Positions 32,813 through 41,134 of a DNA stretch of 64,000 nt are shown here, piece by piece (positions within the stretch are counted from its first letter, which is position 1; every line of letters starts with the position of its first letter). Under the pieces are notes generated by a model that saw nothing but the letters and a program-made list of their open reading frames with translations, had not been told where the DNA came from and searched no databases. Both the position numbers and the translations under genes were made by a program. The DNA is from Affinundibacterium nitidum (GTDB taxonomy: Bacteria > Pseudomonadota > Gammaproteobacteria > Burkholderiales > Burkholderiaceae_D). The stretch is from the NCBI RefSeq assembly GCF_014284155.1, contig NZ_JACOFZ010000006.1, forward strand, positions 105,698 to 169,697, written 5' to 3'.

Positions 32813-34105
32813 ATGCAAACGCGTACATCGGCTCCAATTGAAAAGTCTCCATCACCTCAAGTATCAAGATCAACCCAGCTCAAAGACGACAATGCTACGC
32901 AAATGCCCGATACTCGCAGCTTGCAAGCCGCGCAACGTCGAGTTCAAGGCATCGCCAATAGTAGCCATTCTTCTGCTCAGCTAAAAATGATACAAGCGAA
33001 GATGCAAAGCAAAGGCGAAGTGGCGCAAAGGGCGGAGGAAGAAGAGCCGCTGCAAGGTAAATTCCTAACGGTACAAAGAGCCGAGGAAGAAGAACCACTT
33101 CAAGCCAAATTTGAAACAGCGCAACGTGCAGAGGAAGAAGAACCGTTGCAAGGAAAATTTGAGACAGCACAACGGGTCGAAGAGGAAGAGCCAGTGCAAG
33201 GTAAGTTCGCGACGGTACAAAGAGAAGAAATGGCGAGACCAAACAACACTGGTCTACCTAACCAACTAAAAGCTGGGATCGAATCGATGTCCGGCATGAG
33301 CATGGATCACGTGAAAGTTCACTACAACTCCGATAAACCTGCGCAACTGAATGCCCATGCATATGCCCAGGGTAGCGATATCCATGTCGCTCCAGGACAA
33401 GAACGGCATATCCCACACGAAGCGTGGCACGTGGTGCAACAAGCGCAAGGACGAGTGAAGCCCACCATGCAGATGAAGGCAGGCACGCCAGTCAATGATG
33501 ACGTCGGGCTTGAAACAGAAGCAGATGTGATGGGGGCGAAGGCGCTACAAGCCGGCGACGCTGTACAGTTAAAAAAATATAACGGTTCTGTGAAGGTAAA
33601 AACTAAAATAGAAACAAAAGATTTAAGTGATTGGGGCGTCGTCCGCTCTAAATTAGAGGGGGTTTCTAAGGGTGGTGACGCGTACGGTATTAGTGGGAAG
33701 GTAAATGACACCCTGAAGAAACTAGATCTCGCGACAGGTGAGACTGCGATGAGCGCTCACATGATTCCCAATCGAATTGGCGGTTTGGGCGACTCATCCA
33801 ATGTGCGACCTTGGAAACGTAGTTTCGAAACTGGTACCTGGGAAACTAGTGTTGAACAAGCGTTCAACACAGCGCTGCCTTCCGCGAACGTGGGGGATAT
33901 CGTGAGCTATGCGGTCGAGACTACAGATATGTCTGACCAAAAGGCCGACGATATTATGGCCTTGAGTACCGTTAATACTGAAAAAACTAAACCGGAACAC
34001 AAAGCTAACCTCCTAGAAATTCCGCTTAAAGTGACCGCAACCGTTGGAGCATCATCCTTGGCGGAGACCGATGCTCCGTTCGCTGGTTTGATCGATGGAG
34101 TTTGA
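32813..34105 (+). CDS. DUF4157 (eCIS core domain) protein with nuclease-like C-terminus
   Basis: The 430-residue protein has four parts. Residues 1-70 are polar and low in complexity. Residues 71-134 are four 16-residue acidic repeats of the type QRAEEEEPLQGKF, with a partial fifth. Residues 145-222 form the DUF4157/eCIS core domain with GLPNQLKAGIESMSG, MDHVKVHYNSDKPAQLNAHA and H202-E-A-W-H206, a gluzincin-like HExxH followed by a likely third ligand in E-T-E-A-D (about 234). The C-terminal 170 residues carry SAHMIPNRIGGLGDSSN then R-P-W, reminiscent of non-specific or HNH-like nucleases. DUF4157 domains mark effectors loaded into extracellular contractile injection systems, but no such apparatus is in view. 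The start at 32813 has GGA 7 bases upstream; it may be followed by a second effector. Confidence 0.85.
   Translation: MQTRTSAPIEKSPSPQVSRSTQLKDDNATQMPDTRSLQAAQRRVQGIANSSHSSAQLKMIQAKMQSKGEVAQRAEEEEPLQGKFLTVQRAEEEEPLQAKFETAQRAEEEEPLQGKFETAQRVEEEEPVQGKFATVQREEMARPNNTGLPNQLKAGIESMSGMSMDHVKVHYNSDKPAQLNAHAYAQGSDIHVAPGQERHIPHEAWHVVQQAQGRVKPTMQMKAGTPVNDDVGLETEADVMGAKALQAGDAVQLKKYNGSVKVKTKIETKDLSDWGVVRSKLEGVSKGGDAYGISGKVNDTLKKLDLATGETAMSAHMIPNRIGGLGDSSNVRPWKRSFETGTWETSVEQAFNTALPSANVGDIVSYAVETTDMSDQKADDIMALSTVNTEKTKPEHKANLLEIPLKVTATVGASSLAETDAPFAGLIDGV
33023..33214 (+). repeat. In-frame 48-bp tandem repeat, four copies
   Basis: Four 48-bp units encode AQRAEEEEPLQGKFxT with small changes. The repeated part lies before the DUF4157 domain. 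Slippage could change the copy number without breaking the frame. Confidence 0.85.
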
Positions 34106-34155
34106 GTGAGTTAGCTCTGAGTTTGAGTGAGAACCCTTATTCGTAGGTGAACTTG

Positions 34156-34821
34156 ATGCAGATAAACCAAACGAAAAATGAGAGAGAATCCCGTTCGTTA
34201 AGCAATCGCTTCGCATCTTCACCAGTGGCGAAGGCGACGATATTGCGAGCGAACCTCCAGCAGCAACAAGCAGATAGATCAAAGCAGCAGATGCAGTTAA
34301 AAGCTATCGCCCAGATGATGGCTAGCGGTATAGGGGCAACTAGCCGTGTTCTGCAGGCGATGGTGGTGTCAGGAAGCGGCGTGGTGCAACGTTCCGATGT
34401 CGTTGAGGAAAAAAATAACGCAACAGATACGCTTACCGCTGACAAGAAAATTAACACACGAAATGGAGCTACAGGCTGGTATCGCTTCGCTAGGAATGGC
34501 TATCAGATTAATTCGTTCGCCAGCAATCAGACCAGTTTGAGTCCGGTGGGGGCGTCGCCTGTATATGGTGCGATAGAACTATCAAAGCATCCGGAGTTGA
34601 AAAAATACGATATAGGATCGATCTCTCGCGCGCGCCATTTTGGTGCTGGTGATACTTTAGCAGGTGTCTCAGCATCTTTCAGAAAAGGTAAATGGACTTG
34701 GCATCACCGTATTTCTCCGTATGAAATGGAATTGGTAGATATGGGTGTGCATAAATCTTTTTATCATCACGGGGGCTTCTCAGCATGGCAGGAAGGCACA
34801 GATGATGATAACGATGATTAA
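34156..34821 (+). CDS. WHH/HNH-type nuclease toxin-like protein
   Basis: The 221-residue protein has a Gln-rich N-terminal part (about 1-75, NRFASSPVAKATILRANLQQ) and a spacer, and ends in KGKWTWHH then MELVDMGVHKSFYHHGGFSAW. This is the WHH branch of HNH nucleases seen at the C-terminus of polymorphic toxins, with catalytic histidines in the W-T-W-H-H and V-H...H-H-G-G blocks. It has no DUF4157 domain or signal peptide. It follows the DUF4157 gene by 50 bp in the same direction, so both may be expressed together. No small immunity gene follows within 230 bp. The start at 34156 fits AGGTG; a GTG at 34147 is possible. Confidence 0.75.
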   Translation: MQINQTKNERESRSLSNRFASSPVAKATILRANLQQQQADRSKQQMQLKAIAQMMASGIGATSRVLQAMVVSGSGVVQRSDVVEEKNNATDTLTADKKINTRNGATGWYRFARNGYQINSFASNQTSLSPVGASPVYGAIELSKHPELKKYDIGSISRARHFGAGDTLAGVSASFRKGKWTWHHRISPYEMELVDMGVHKSFYHHGGFSAWQEGTDDDNDD

Positions 34822-34978
34822 GATTTTGTGAGGCAAAAAATATTCATCCCTTATACTGATTCGCATGATGTGGAACGTTTCAGCCCTCTTTTAAATCAAA
34901 ATACTTCCTTCGTTGGAGGAAGAAAAAAATACGAATGTGATTATGCGCACAGTCGTCGCACTTTGCGATGAGTATGAT

Positions 34979-35002
34979 GGCGACTTCACCTCGTTAGTCG
35001 CC
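34979..35002 (+). terminator. Possible weak terminator after the toxin pair
   Basis: GGCGACT and AGTCGCC pair around a 10-base loop, followed by TTTAAAA. A T-run of only three makes it weak. It separates the toxin pair from the NHL-repeat gene. Confidence 0.4.
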
Positions 35003-35051
35003 TTTAAAACCAATACGACCACGCTTTTCTTGTTCAATTTTTTTTAAGACT

Positions 35052-36980
35052 ATGATCCGATTGTTGAATCAAAGACGTCACCTAGTTGGCGCTATTGTAA
35101 GCTCATTATTTTGTGTTTTTTGTTTGAGTGCTTGCGGTGGTTCTAGCCAGAAAGCAAGCATTACTACACCGCTTGATTTACCAAAAGCGAGTGACAATCC
35201 CTCGCAGACAACGAGTGTATCCATTTTATTTGGCACATTAACGGCAAAAATCAAGGGCTACGTTGGTTTAAGCGTTGATCAATACGGAAACAGCTATTTC
35301 ATTGAACCAGAGCAAAGCATCGTACTGAAGATGACAGCAGATGGTGTCATTACACGTGTCGCCGGTCTACCAAATGTATCAGGAACATTAGATGGTTCGG
35401 TGGGTGTAGCGACCTTTAGGTTTGAGGCTAATAGTCGAATTGCAGTCGATTATCAGGGCAATGTCTATGTCTCGAACTGGGCAGATTTACGAAAGATCGG
35501 TATCGATGGCACAGTAAAAACACTTTCATTTCCTCAGATCCAAAGAATCGATGACTTTGCGATCGATTCGGCCAACAACCTTTATGTCGCGGACTCCTCC
35601 CGTTGTGCAGTTTGGCAGGTCAGTGCGCTTGGAAACTTGGCGACTTTCGTGGGTAATCCCGGAGAATGCGGAGATCAGGATGGCGTCGGTAATAATGCAC
35701 GCCTTGGTCGTTTAACAGCGATTGTCGTTGACAAGTACGATCAGATTTACGTCATTGATGAAAGTCGCCTAAAGAAAATCAGCCAGCAGCGAGACGTGAC
35801 TTCAATCTATGGAATTTTTGGTCGACAGGTCGTTGACTCTATCAATCCTCTTATGACATTTGCTGATGCGCGTAGCTTGGCTGTGGACGTTGACAATAAT
35901 ATTTATGTTGCGAGTGGAGTGGATTCGATTTTCAAAGTTAGTCCGAGCCGTATAGTGACTGTGGTTCGAGGAGCCGAGATCAAATTATCTGATGGCTACA
36001 ACACCTATCCAAGGACGATTGCCGTGTCGCCATCGGGGAATGTGTTAGTGAATGAGCGATTCGCGATTAGTCAATATCGCCTCGATGGTAGTGCTTTATC
36101 AACATCGGGGAGAATCGAAATGGATGGAATGCCCGGTAACTTTACACTGGGATCGTTTTCCATCGACAAGGCGGGAACCTTTTGGGTTCCGGATTATTGG
36201 TATACATCTGTTCGGAGCATCAGTCCCAATGGAATTGTAAGCACCAAGTACGGCGACATGAATATTCAGGGAACGTTTAATCAACAACAACAGCCTGTAT
36301 ATTTCAGAGCGCCTATCAAACTTGTAATGGATAAGGATCAAAATCTATACGTGCTCGATAACCCATTACTGGAAAGTATCCGAAAAATCAGTCCAAGTGG
36401 GACAATTTCCACGATTGATACGGGAATTTTTATGCACGATATGGCGATCGATAGTCTAGGTAATTTGTTTGTCGTAGAACATACAGTGATCTGCGGCAAA
36501 GAGTCGTTTCCTTGTGCAGAGACGCGAATTCGGAAAGTGACACCCGCCGGGGTGGTCACTAGCTTGCCGGGATCTGAAGGCTATCACACGGGTATCACAG
36601 TCGATAAAGACGGTAATATTTATACTGCGTCAAAAAGACATGTGATTTCGAAATACGATACGAAGGGAAAGATGAGCGTGGTCGCAGGCTTGCTTGATAA
36701 TCCGGGAAGCCAAAATGGTGATGGAGTCAAGGCGCGATTTTCTCGACCAGGCAATTTAACTACCGATAGCAAAGCTAATGTTTACATCGTCGACTTCGAC
36801 AATAATGCAATTCGAAAACTCACTCCAAGTGGGCACGTGAGTACGATTATCGATAAAGAGACTCTGGCAAAGAGTTTCCCCGATACGACTCTGCCAAAGA
36901 TAGGGCAGATATATGTCGATAGCGATGATACTTTCTATCTCGGATTAAATGGACTTGCCATCGCAAAAGTAAAACTCTAA
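35052..36980 (+). CDS. NHL-repeat beta-propeller lipoprotein
   Basis: The 642-residue protein starts with a lipoprotein signal (LFCVFCLSACGGS; Cys at about 28). The rest is a series of NHL-type repeats of about 45-60 residues with the recurring pattern ITVDKDGNIYTA, AVDVDNNIYVAS, IAIDSLGNLFVVE, each followed by an I-R-K-I/V-T-P-x-G motif. Such beta-propellers bind proteins or ligands on the cell surface or in the periplasm. No catalytic site is visible. It is monocistronic. Confidence 0.88.
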   Translation: MIRLLNQRRHLVGAIVSSLFCVFCLSACGGSSQKASITTPLDLPKASDNPSQTTSVSILFGTLTAKIKGYVGLSVDQYGNSYFIEPEQSIVLKMTADGVITRVAGLPNVSGTLDGSVGVATFRFEANSRIAVDYQGNVYVSNWADLRKIGIDGTVKTLSFPQIQRIDDFAIDSANNLYVADSSRCAVWQVSALGNLATFVGNPGECGDQDGVGNNARLGRLTAIVVDKYDQIYVIDESRLKKISQQRDVTSIYGIFGRQVVDSINPLMTFADARSLAVDVDNNIYVASGVDSIFKVSPSRIVTVVRGAEIKLSDGYNTYPRTIAVSPSGNVLVNERFAISQYRLDGSALSTSGRIEMDGMPGNFTLGSFSIDKAGTFWVPDYWYTSVRSISPNGIVSTKYGDMNIQGTFNQQQQPVYFRAPIKLVMDKDQNLYVLDNPLLESIRKISPSGTISTIDTGIFMHDMAIDSLGNLFVVEHTVICGKESFPCAETRIRKVTPAGVVTSLPGSEGYHTGITVDKDGNIYTASKRHVISKYDTKGKMSVVAGLLDNPGSQNGDGVKARFSRPGNLTTDSKANVYIVDFDNNAIRKLTPSGHVSTIIDKETLAKSFPDTTLPKIGQIYVDSDDTFYLGLNGLAIAKVKL

Positions 36981-37101
36981 AGCGCCCCAATTTCGCTCCA
37001 AAATGTTGAGTGTAGAGAGTTGTACGCCAAGCCTGGAATTGACGCCAGATATGGTGATAGGCGCAGAAACGAATAGTTTTCGATTTCTAAGCGATCAAAG
37101 T

Positions 37102-37575
37102 CTACATTAAACCAGGATGCCTCAACTCAGTCACTGAAACCGCGAAGGACTCATTGCCTGGCATGTGTCCTTGCGCATGTCCCACTTCAATAAAACCGGC
37201 CTTTTTGTAAGTTGCGATAGCATTGACGTTGCCATCAAGTACCTCGGCAGACATTGGCCCCGCACTTTGCTGTAACGCTGCCTTGATTAGTGCGCTGCCG
37301 ATTCCCTTTCCGTAGGCGCTGGGGTCAACATACAGCCACGCTAGTTCGTCCTTCGTAAATGCTACAAAACCGAGTACTTGGCCTAGGTGTTCTGCAACGA
37401 CGATATCGTATTCGTGGAAGCCTTCGTTTTCAGCAGTCTCTTCAAGTGTGAGAAATGCATCGAGAAGATTGGCCGCTTTTAATTCATCTTTGCGCGCGGC
37501 GTCGTGAATAGCGCAGACGCGAATCCAATCAGTAGAAGCGTATGGGCGTAGTTGTAAACTCGTGGTGGTCTTCAT
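37102..37575 (-). CDS. GNAT-family N-acetyltransferase
   Basis: The 157-residue enzyme has the GNAT layout: LRPYASTDWIRVCAIHDAAR at the start, ELAWLYVDPSAYGKGIGSALI with the acetyl-CoA loop Y-G-K-G-I-G at about 100, and IATYKKAGFIEVGHAQGHMPG at the end. The substrate is unknown. It ends 3 bases after the esterase gene, so the two are probably co-transcribed (esterase first). Confidence 0.85.
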   Translation of the reverse strand: MKTTTSLQLRPYASTDWIRVCAIHDAARKDELKAANLLDAFLTLEETAENEGFHEYDIVVAEHLGQVLGFVAFTKDELAWLYVDPSAYGKGIGSALIKAALQQSAGPMSAEVLDGNVNAIATYKKAGFIEVGHAQGHMPGNESFAVSVTELRHPGLM

Positions 37576-37578
37576 GCT

Positions 37579-38676
37579 TTATTTCTTCTTCAGGTTCTTG
37601 GCGAAAAAATCGTTGATCTTTTTATTCATATCGTGATGCGCAGTGGCACGGTCAAACTGTTCTGGGTCGGAACAAATCGGCGCGAGTTTCAAGGGGCCAC
37701 AGGGTACGAGAAAAGAATTGTGTCCAGCATTTGCTATCGTTTGAAAATCGACCTTATGACCAAGTCCATCCTGTATCACTTTGGCGTTACTGTCATACGG
37801 CACGCTCAGATCCTTATCTCCCTGCCATAACTGAACAGGCATATGGATATTGTCGAACGCGTTGGCAGCTTTGAAGCTAAAGCCTAGGCCTGGCGCGGCG
37901 ATTACGATTGCTTTGATGCGTGTATCCGCTTCAAACTTATCTGTCCCAACGGGCAGTTCGGCATTCAGTAAAAAGGATTTTGATTCGCGTAACATGTCGC
38001 AGGCGAATTCACGGTTGTTTGTGCAATATTTTGCAACACTGGCTAAGTCTGGTTGTGCACCAGCTGCGGTCAACACGGTGAAGCCGCCGATAGAAAAACC
38101 ATAGGCTCCGATACGATCACTATCGATTTGTTGATGTCCCTCCCACTTTGCAAGCATATGGTCTATAGTGGCGCGCAGTTGTTGGGTGCGGCCAGTGATG
38201 TAAGCAGGTGTTCCGACTGACGACATGTCTTGAAAATTATCTAGGTGCATCGGTGTAGCGACGACGTTGCCAGCAGAGGCGAGGGCGAGTGCGAGATCGG
38301 CATGGCTAGTGATACTTCCACCAGTGCCATGTGAGATGACGACGAGTGGTAAATCATGTCCCGCAATCGGGCCATTGCTAGCAACTTGCATAAAAAAGCT
38401 ACCAGCCCACTTGGACGTTGGTTGTGCTGTGGTCGGATACCAAATGCCCAGAGCAAAGGGTTTGCCTTCGGCGTCGACTGCACGCACGACTTGAAAGCCC
38501 ACGGGCTTCTCGGAACTTAGCGCTGTTGAGTAGAGTACACCGGCTACAATAGCGACGATGACGACGAATGCGAGCGTCAATAGGCCAAACCACTTCCCTA
38601 TTTTTTTGCCTAAGTGAGGGCGAGCGCGTAAGGTAGTCAGATCAGCTGATTTGGCTGATGTTTGATCGTGGTTCAT
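37579..38676 (-). CDS. Membrane-anchored alpha/beta-hydrolase (PAF acetylhydrolase/dienelactone-like)
   Basis: The 365-residue protein has one N-terminal membrane segment (about 30-50) after a basic stretch. The hydrolase fold follows: LVVISHGTGGS (oxyanion loop), RIGAYGFSIGGFTVL with nucleophile Ser in G-F-S-I-G-G, QLWQGDKDLSVPYDS with the catalytic acid, and GHNSFLVP with the catalytic His. The triad is complete. Related proteins hydrolyse phospholipid or dienelactone esters; the actual substrate is unknown. The position next to the two-component pair is not obviously functional. Confidence 0.82.
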   Translation of the reverse strand: MNHDQTSAKSADLTTLRARPHLGKKIGKWFGLLTLAFVVIVAIVAGVLYSTALSSEKPVGFQVVRAVDAEGKPFALGIWYPTTAQPTSKWAGSFFMQVASNGPIAGHDLPLVVISHGTGGSITSHADLALALASAGNVVATPMHLDNFQDMSSVGTPAYITGRTQQLRATIDHMLAKWEGHQQIDSDRIGAYGFSIGGFTVLTAAGAQPDLASVAKYCTNNREFACDMLRESKSFLLNAELPVGTDKFEADTRIKAIVIAAPGLGFSFKAANAFDNIHMPVQLWQGDKDLSVPYDSNAKVIQDGLGHKVDFQTIANAGHNSFLVPCGPLKLAPICSDPEQFDRATAHHDMNKKINDFFAKNLKKK

Positions 38677-38715
38677 AGGAGTTCCTTGGTTGTAAAAGCA
38701 AACGGCACCTAAGTG

Positions 38716-40086
38716 CTATGACATCGGTATTTCGACGATAAAGCGGCAGCCGCGAGTGTTCAAACCAGTTTCGACGCGTACATTGCCGTGCAGCCGGGTA
38801 ACCGCTTGCGCCACAATCGCTAAACCCAGTCCTGAACCTGATTTATCGGTGCCTGCCACGCGGTAGAAACGCTCAAAGACGAGTGCTCGTTTTTCGTCGG
38901 CGATTCCTGGTCCGTCGTCTGCAACTGATAACACTACGGTGTTGTCGGCCACCGTCAATTCGACTAGTACCTGGCCACGGTCATTACCGTAATGCAGTGC
39001 GTTTGAGAGTAGATTGTGGATGATCGATAAAAAAGTATGCTTATCGATTGCTTGAATCAATTCATCAGGCGCTTCTAGCTCTAACTCAATCTGACGCTCT
39101 ATGGCTAGTGGAGCCATTTCTGCCATTGTTTGCCGTAGTATTTGGCACAGATCCAGTTTTTCAATCGTCATTGTTTCGTTCTGATCTATGCGTGCTAAAT
39201 CGAGCAATTGCTGAATCAAGTGCGAAGTGCGAGCAATCGCTTCGTCTAGGTTTTTTGCTGCTTCTTGGCGATGTTTTGGATCATCAGCTTTCATCATCAC
39301 ATGCGCTTGTGCTGAGATCACCGCCATGGGAGTCCGTAACTCGTGTGCCGCATCCTGCACAAAACCATGTTCGTGGCTGAGTTTAGTTCGCAGTTGACTC
39401 AGGAGTCGATCCAAGGCCTCCGTGAGGGGCAACAATTCAGCGTATTTAACATCGAGTTTTAATGGACTGAGGTCATCTGGGCCGCGTGTGACGATGAGAT
39501 TGGAAAGCGTTTGTAGTGGACGCATGCCACGGGTTACCGCGAACCAAATCGGAATCAATAACAGCGGAAAGGAGATCAAGATCGACATCGTCAAGTTGCG
39601 GCTCAAACGTGTCAGCAGCCAGCCTCGATCTGGTGCGGGTTCGCCCATTAGCAACGTCCAAGGTCCGGACTCAGATCGATAAATTTGATAGCGATCGCCA
39701 TTGAACTCGTTCTCCGTTACCTCACCTGCGGTTCCTTGGAATGGAAACCTACTTGCGGTAGCTGAGGCGAATAGAACTTGACCTTGTTTGTTTTGTAGTT
39801 GCAGTACGAATTTTTCTGGTAAAGCTGCGCGTTGGTACTGTGCGTTAAACAAAGTGGAATACCATGTCGCCACTGTTCGCGCTTGTTCGGCATTTTCAAT
39901 TTTTGCGAGCACTGTCATTACGAGTTCGCCGCGCTCGCGTTGTTTCGCGCTAGTCGTAACTTGTGCAGTTTCCTGCCAATAGTAATAGGCCATCAACACT
40001 ACCCAGATCACGATCGATGCCATTAGCAGCGTCAGGCTGACGCGTCGAACAAGGCTAGGGCGCAAAATAAAAGAAAATAAGTTCAT
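38716..40086 (-). CDS. Two-component sensor histidine kinase (QseC/TctE-like)
   Basis: The 456-residue kinase has two membrane helices (about 14-37 and 166-184) with a periplasmic sensor of about 125 residues between them. A HAMP linker follows, then the H-box DAAHELRTPMAVISAQA with phosphorylated His248, and the ATPase domain with N-box, G1 and G2. The typical sensor and the cognate regulator suggest the QseC/TctE/PmrB group. It overlaps the regulator stop by 4 bases (ATGA), so both are translated from one mRNA. The signal sensed is unknown. Confidence 0.9.
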   Translation of the reverse strand: MNLFSFILRPSLVRRVSLTLLMASIVIWVVLMAYYYWQETAQVTTSAKQRERGELVMTVLAKIENAEQARTVATWYSTLFNAQYQRAALPEKFVLQLQNKQGQVLFASATASRFPFQGTAGEVTENEFNGDRYQIYRSESGPWTLLMGEPAPDRGWLLTRLSRNLTMSILISFPLLLIPIWFAVTRGMRPLQTLSNLIVTRGPDDLSPLKLDVKYAELLPLTEALDRLLSQLRTKLSHEHGFVQDAAHELRTPMAVISAQAHVMMKADDPKHRQEAAKNLDEAIARTSHLIQQLLDLARIDQNETMTIEKLDLCQILRQTMAEMAPLAIERQIELELEAPDELIQAIDKHTFLSIIHNLLSNALHYGNDRGQVLVELTVADNTVVLSVADDGPGIADEKRALVFERFYRVAGTDKSGSGLGLAIVAQAVTRLHGNVRVETGLNTRGCRFIVEIPMS

Positions 40087-40712
40087 ACAACCAACATATA
40101 ACCAATGCCACGCAAGGTACGAATGCGATTCGCACCGATTTTCCGGCGTAGATTCGATACGTGAACTTCGAGTAAGCTGAATGCGAGTGGTTCACCAAGT
40201 GGTTCTAGCCGTTGAGCTAATACACCTTTAGACACCACTGTACCCGGTTCGCGTGCCAATTCGATCAATAGTTCAAACTCTCTTCGAACCAGATCAAGTT
40301 CCACGCCACCTTGCCAAACGCGGAAAGCGCGAGGTTCGATTCTTAAGTCACCAATATTCCAATGTGCACTGGCTTGTTGTGCATAACGTCGTAATACCGC
40401 CCGTACACGTGAGATGAGTTCCGCCATAGCAAATGGCTTGACAATAAAGTCATCGGCACCGCTATCGAGCCCCTCCAAGCGGTCGTCTAAGCCGGAACGT
40501 GCAGTAATCATAATGATCGGTAGATTCACACCCGTTTGACGCCAGCGCTTGAGTAATTCAAGGCCACTGCCGTCTGGGAGCGAGACATCGAGCAAAGCAC
40601 AATCATAGTCCAGATCAGCCGCAGCCCATGGTGCGTCTGCCATACGGCGCAGCCAAACGCTGGTGATGCTTTCGGCCTTCAAAGCCTGTTGCAACGCCGA
40701 GCCCAAATCCAT
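40083..40712 (-). CDS. OmpR/QseB-type response regulator, N-terminus apparently frameshifted
   Basis: From the ATG at 40712 the reading frame gives 209 residues with the phospho-acceptor Asp42 (CALLDVSLPDG), the switch Lys92 (DFIVKPF) and a C-terminal winged-helix DNA-binding domain (about 120-209). The first 11 residues expected in this family, including the acidic pair that binds Mg, are missing. They are found upstream: I-E-D-D reads in frame but is preceded by a stop three codons before, while the next frame gives M-H-L-L-I from an ATG at 40740. Removing one base between them would restore a normal M-H-L-L-I-I-E-D-D start. Thus a one-base insertion (or a sequencing error) likely disrupts it. 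The regulator partners the kinase at 38716-40086. Confidence 0.8.
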   Translation of the reverse strand: MDLGSALQQALKAESITSVWLRRMADAPWAAADLDYDCALLDVSLPDGSGLELLKRWRQTGVNLPIIMITARSGLDDRLEGLDSGADDFIVKPFAMAELISRVRAVLRRYAQQASAHWNIGDLRIEPRAFRVWQGGVELDLVRREFELLIELAREPGTVVSKGVLAQRLEPLGEPLAFSLLEVHVSNLRRKIGANRIRTLRGIGYMLVV

Positions 40713-40740
40713 GTCGTCTTCAATGAATTAATAAATGCAT
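40713..40740 (-). pseudogene. Displaced N-terminal codons of the response regulator
   Basis: ATG-CAT-TTA-TTA-ATT is followed by a C, then ATT-GAA-GAC-GAC-ATG in the regulator's frame. One surplus base puts the usual start out of frame. An ATT start (as in infC) is the only in-frame alternative that keeps the acidic residues. Confidence 0.5.
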
Positions 40741-41134
40741 GGAAGGATTATAGTCAGGTTTACCTTAAGCGAATCTAAATTCGGTTAAGCCATTTTTGAC
40801 GCCCAGGCGGGGATGATCTTAGGGAACAATTCGAACTTGAGATTAGAGCAATAGAGGAGCCAAAATAGCAGCAGACAGGAATAAGTTGATTAATCGATAG
40901 TGAGGCATCAGCGAGGTGATTAAGCCCGATCTAACAACATGTGCAGAGTTCTATGTAACTAATGTCGTAACTCTATACTTACTGGCCATATTTCCTAAGT
41001 GAATGTTTTTCCAAGATTGTTGCAACTGTGCCTCATTTGTTAGCAGCGTTGGTCATGGTGAACCCAAAGCATTTGCCAAGTATCTCCGATTCCAACACAC
41101 TTGGCGCCTGATATTGATTTGCTTGGAGAGGTCC
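40741..41134. other. Intergenic region between the two-component operon and the next gene
   Basis: This 394-bp gap holds the regulator promoter noted at 40746-40780. The reading of the right-hand gene can be extended back to 41003, but the extension lacks membrane or family character. Confidence 0.4.
40746..40780 (-). promoter_or_regulatory. Promoter with PmrA/QseB-like box upstream of the regulator
   Basis: A perfect TATAAT lies 5 bases before the ATG at 40740 on the minus strand, close enough to suggest a leaderless mRNA. Upstream of it, ATTTAG-ATTCG-CTTAAG (40764-40780) resembles the 11-bp-spaced direct repeats bound by PmrA/QseB-type regulators, so autoregulation is likely. The -35 is poor. 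Confidence 0.4.

Noticed and set aside
33023-33214. Regular 48-bp repeats that could suggest a CRISPR array
   Set aside because: The repeats are contiguous, have no unique spacers and keep one open frame; they are protein repeats.
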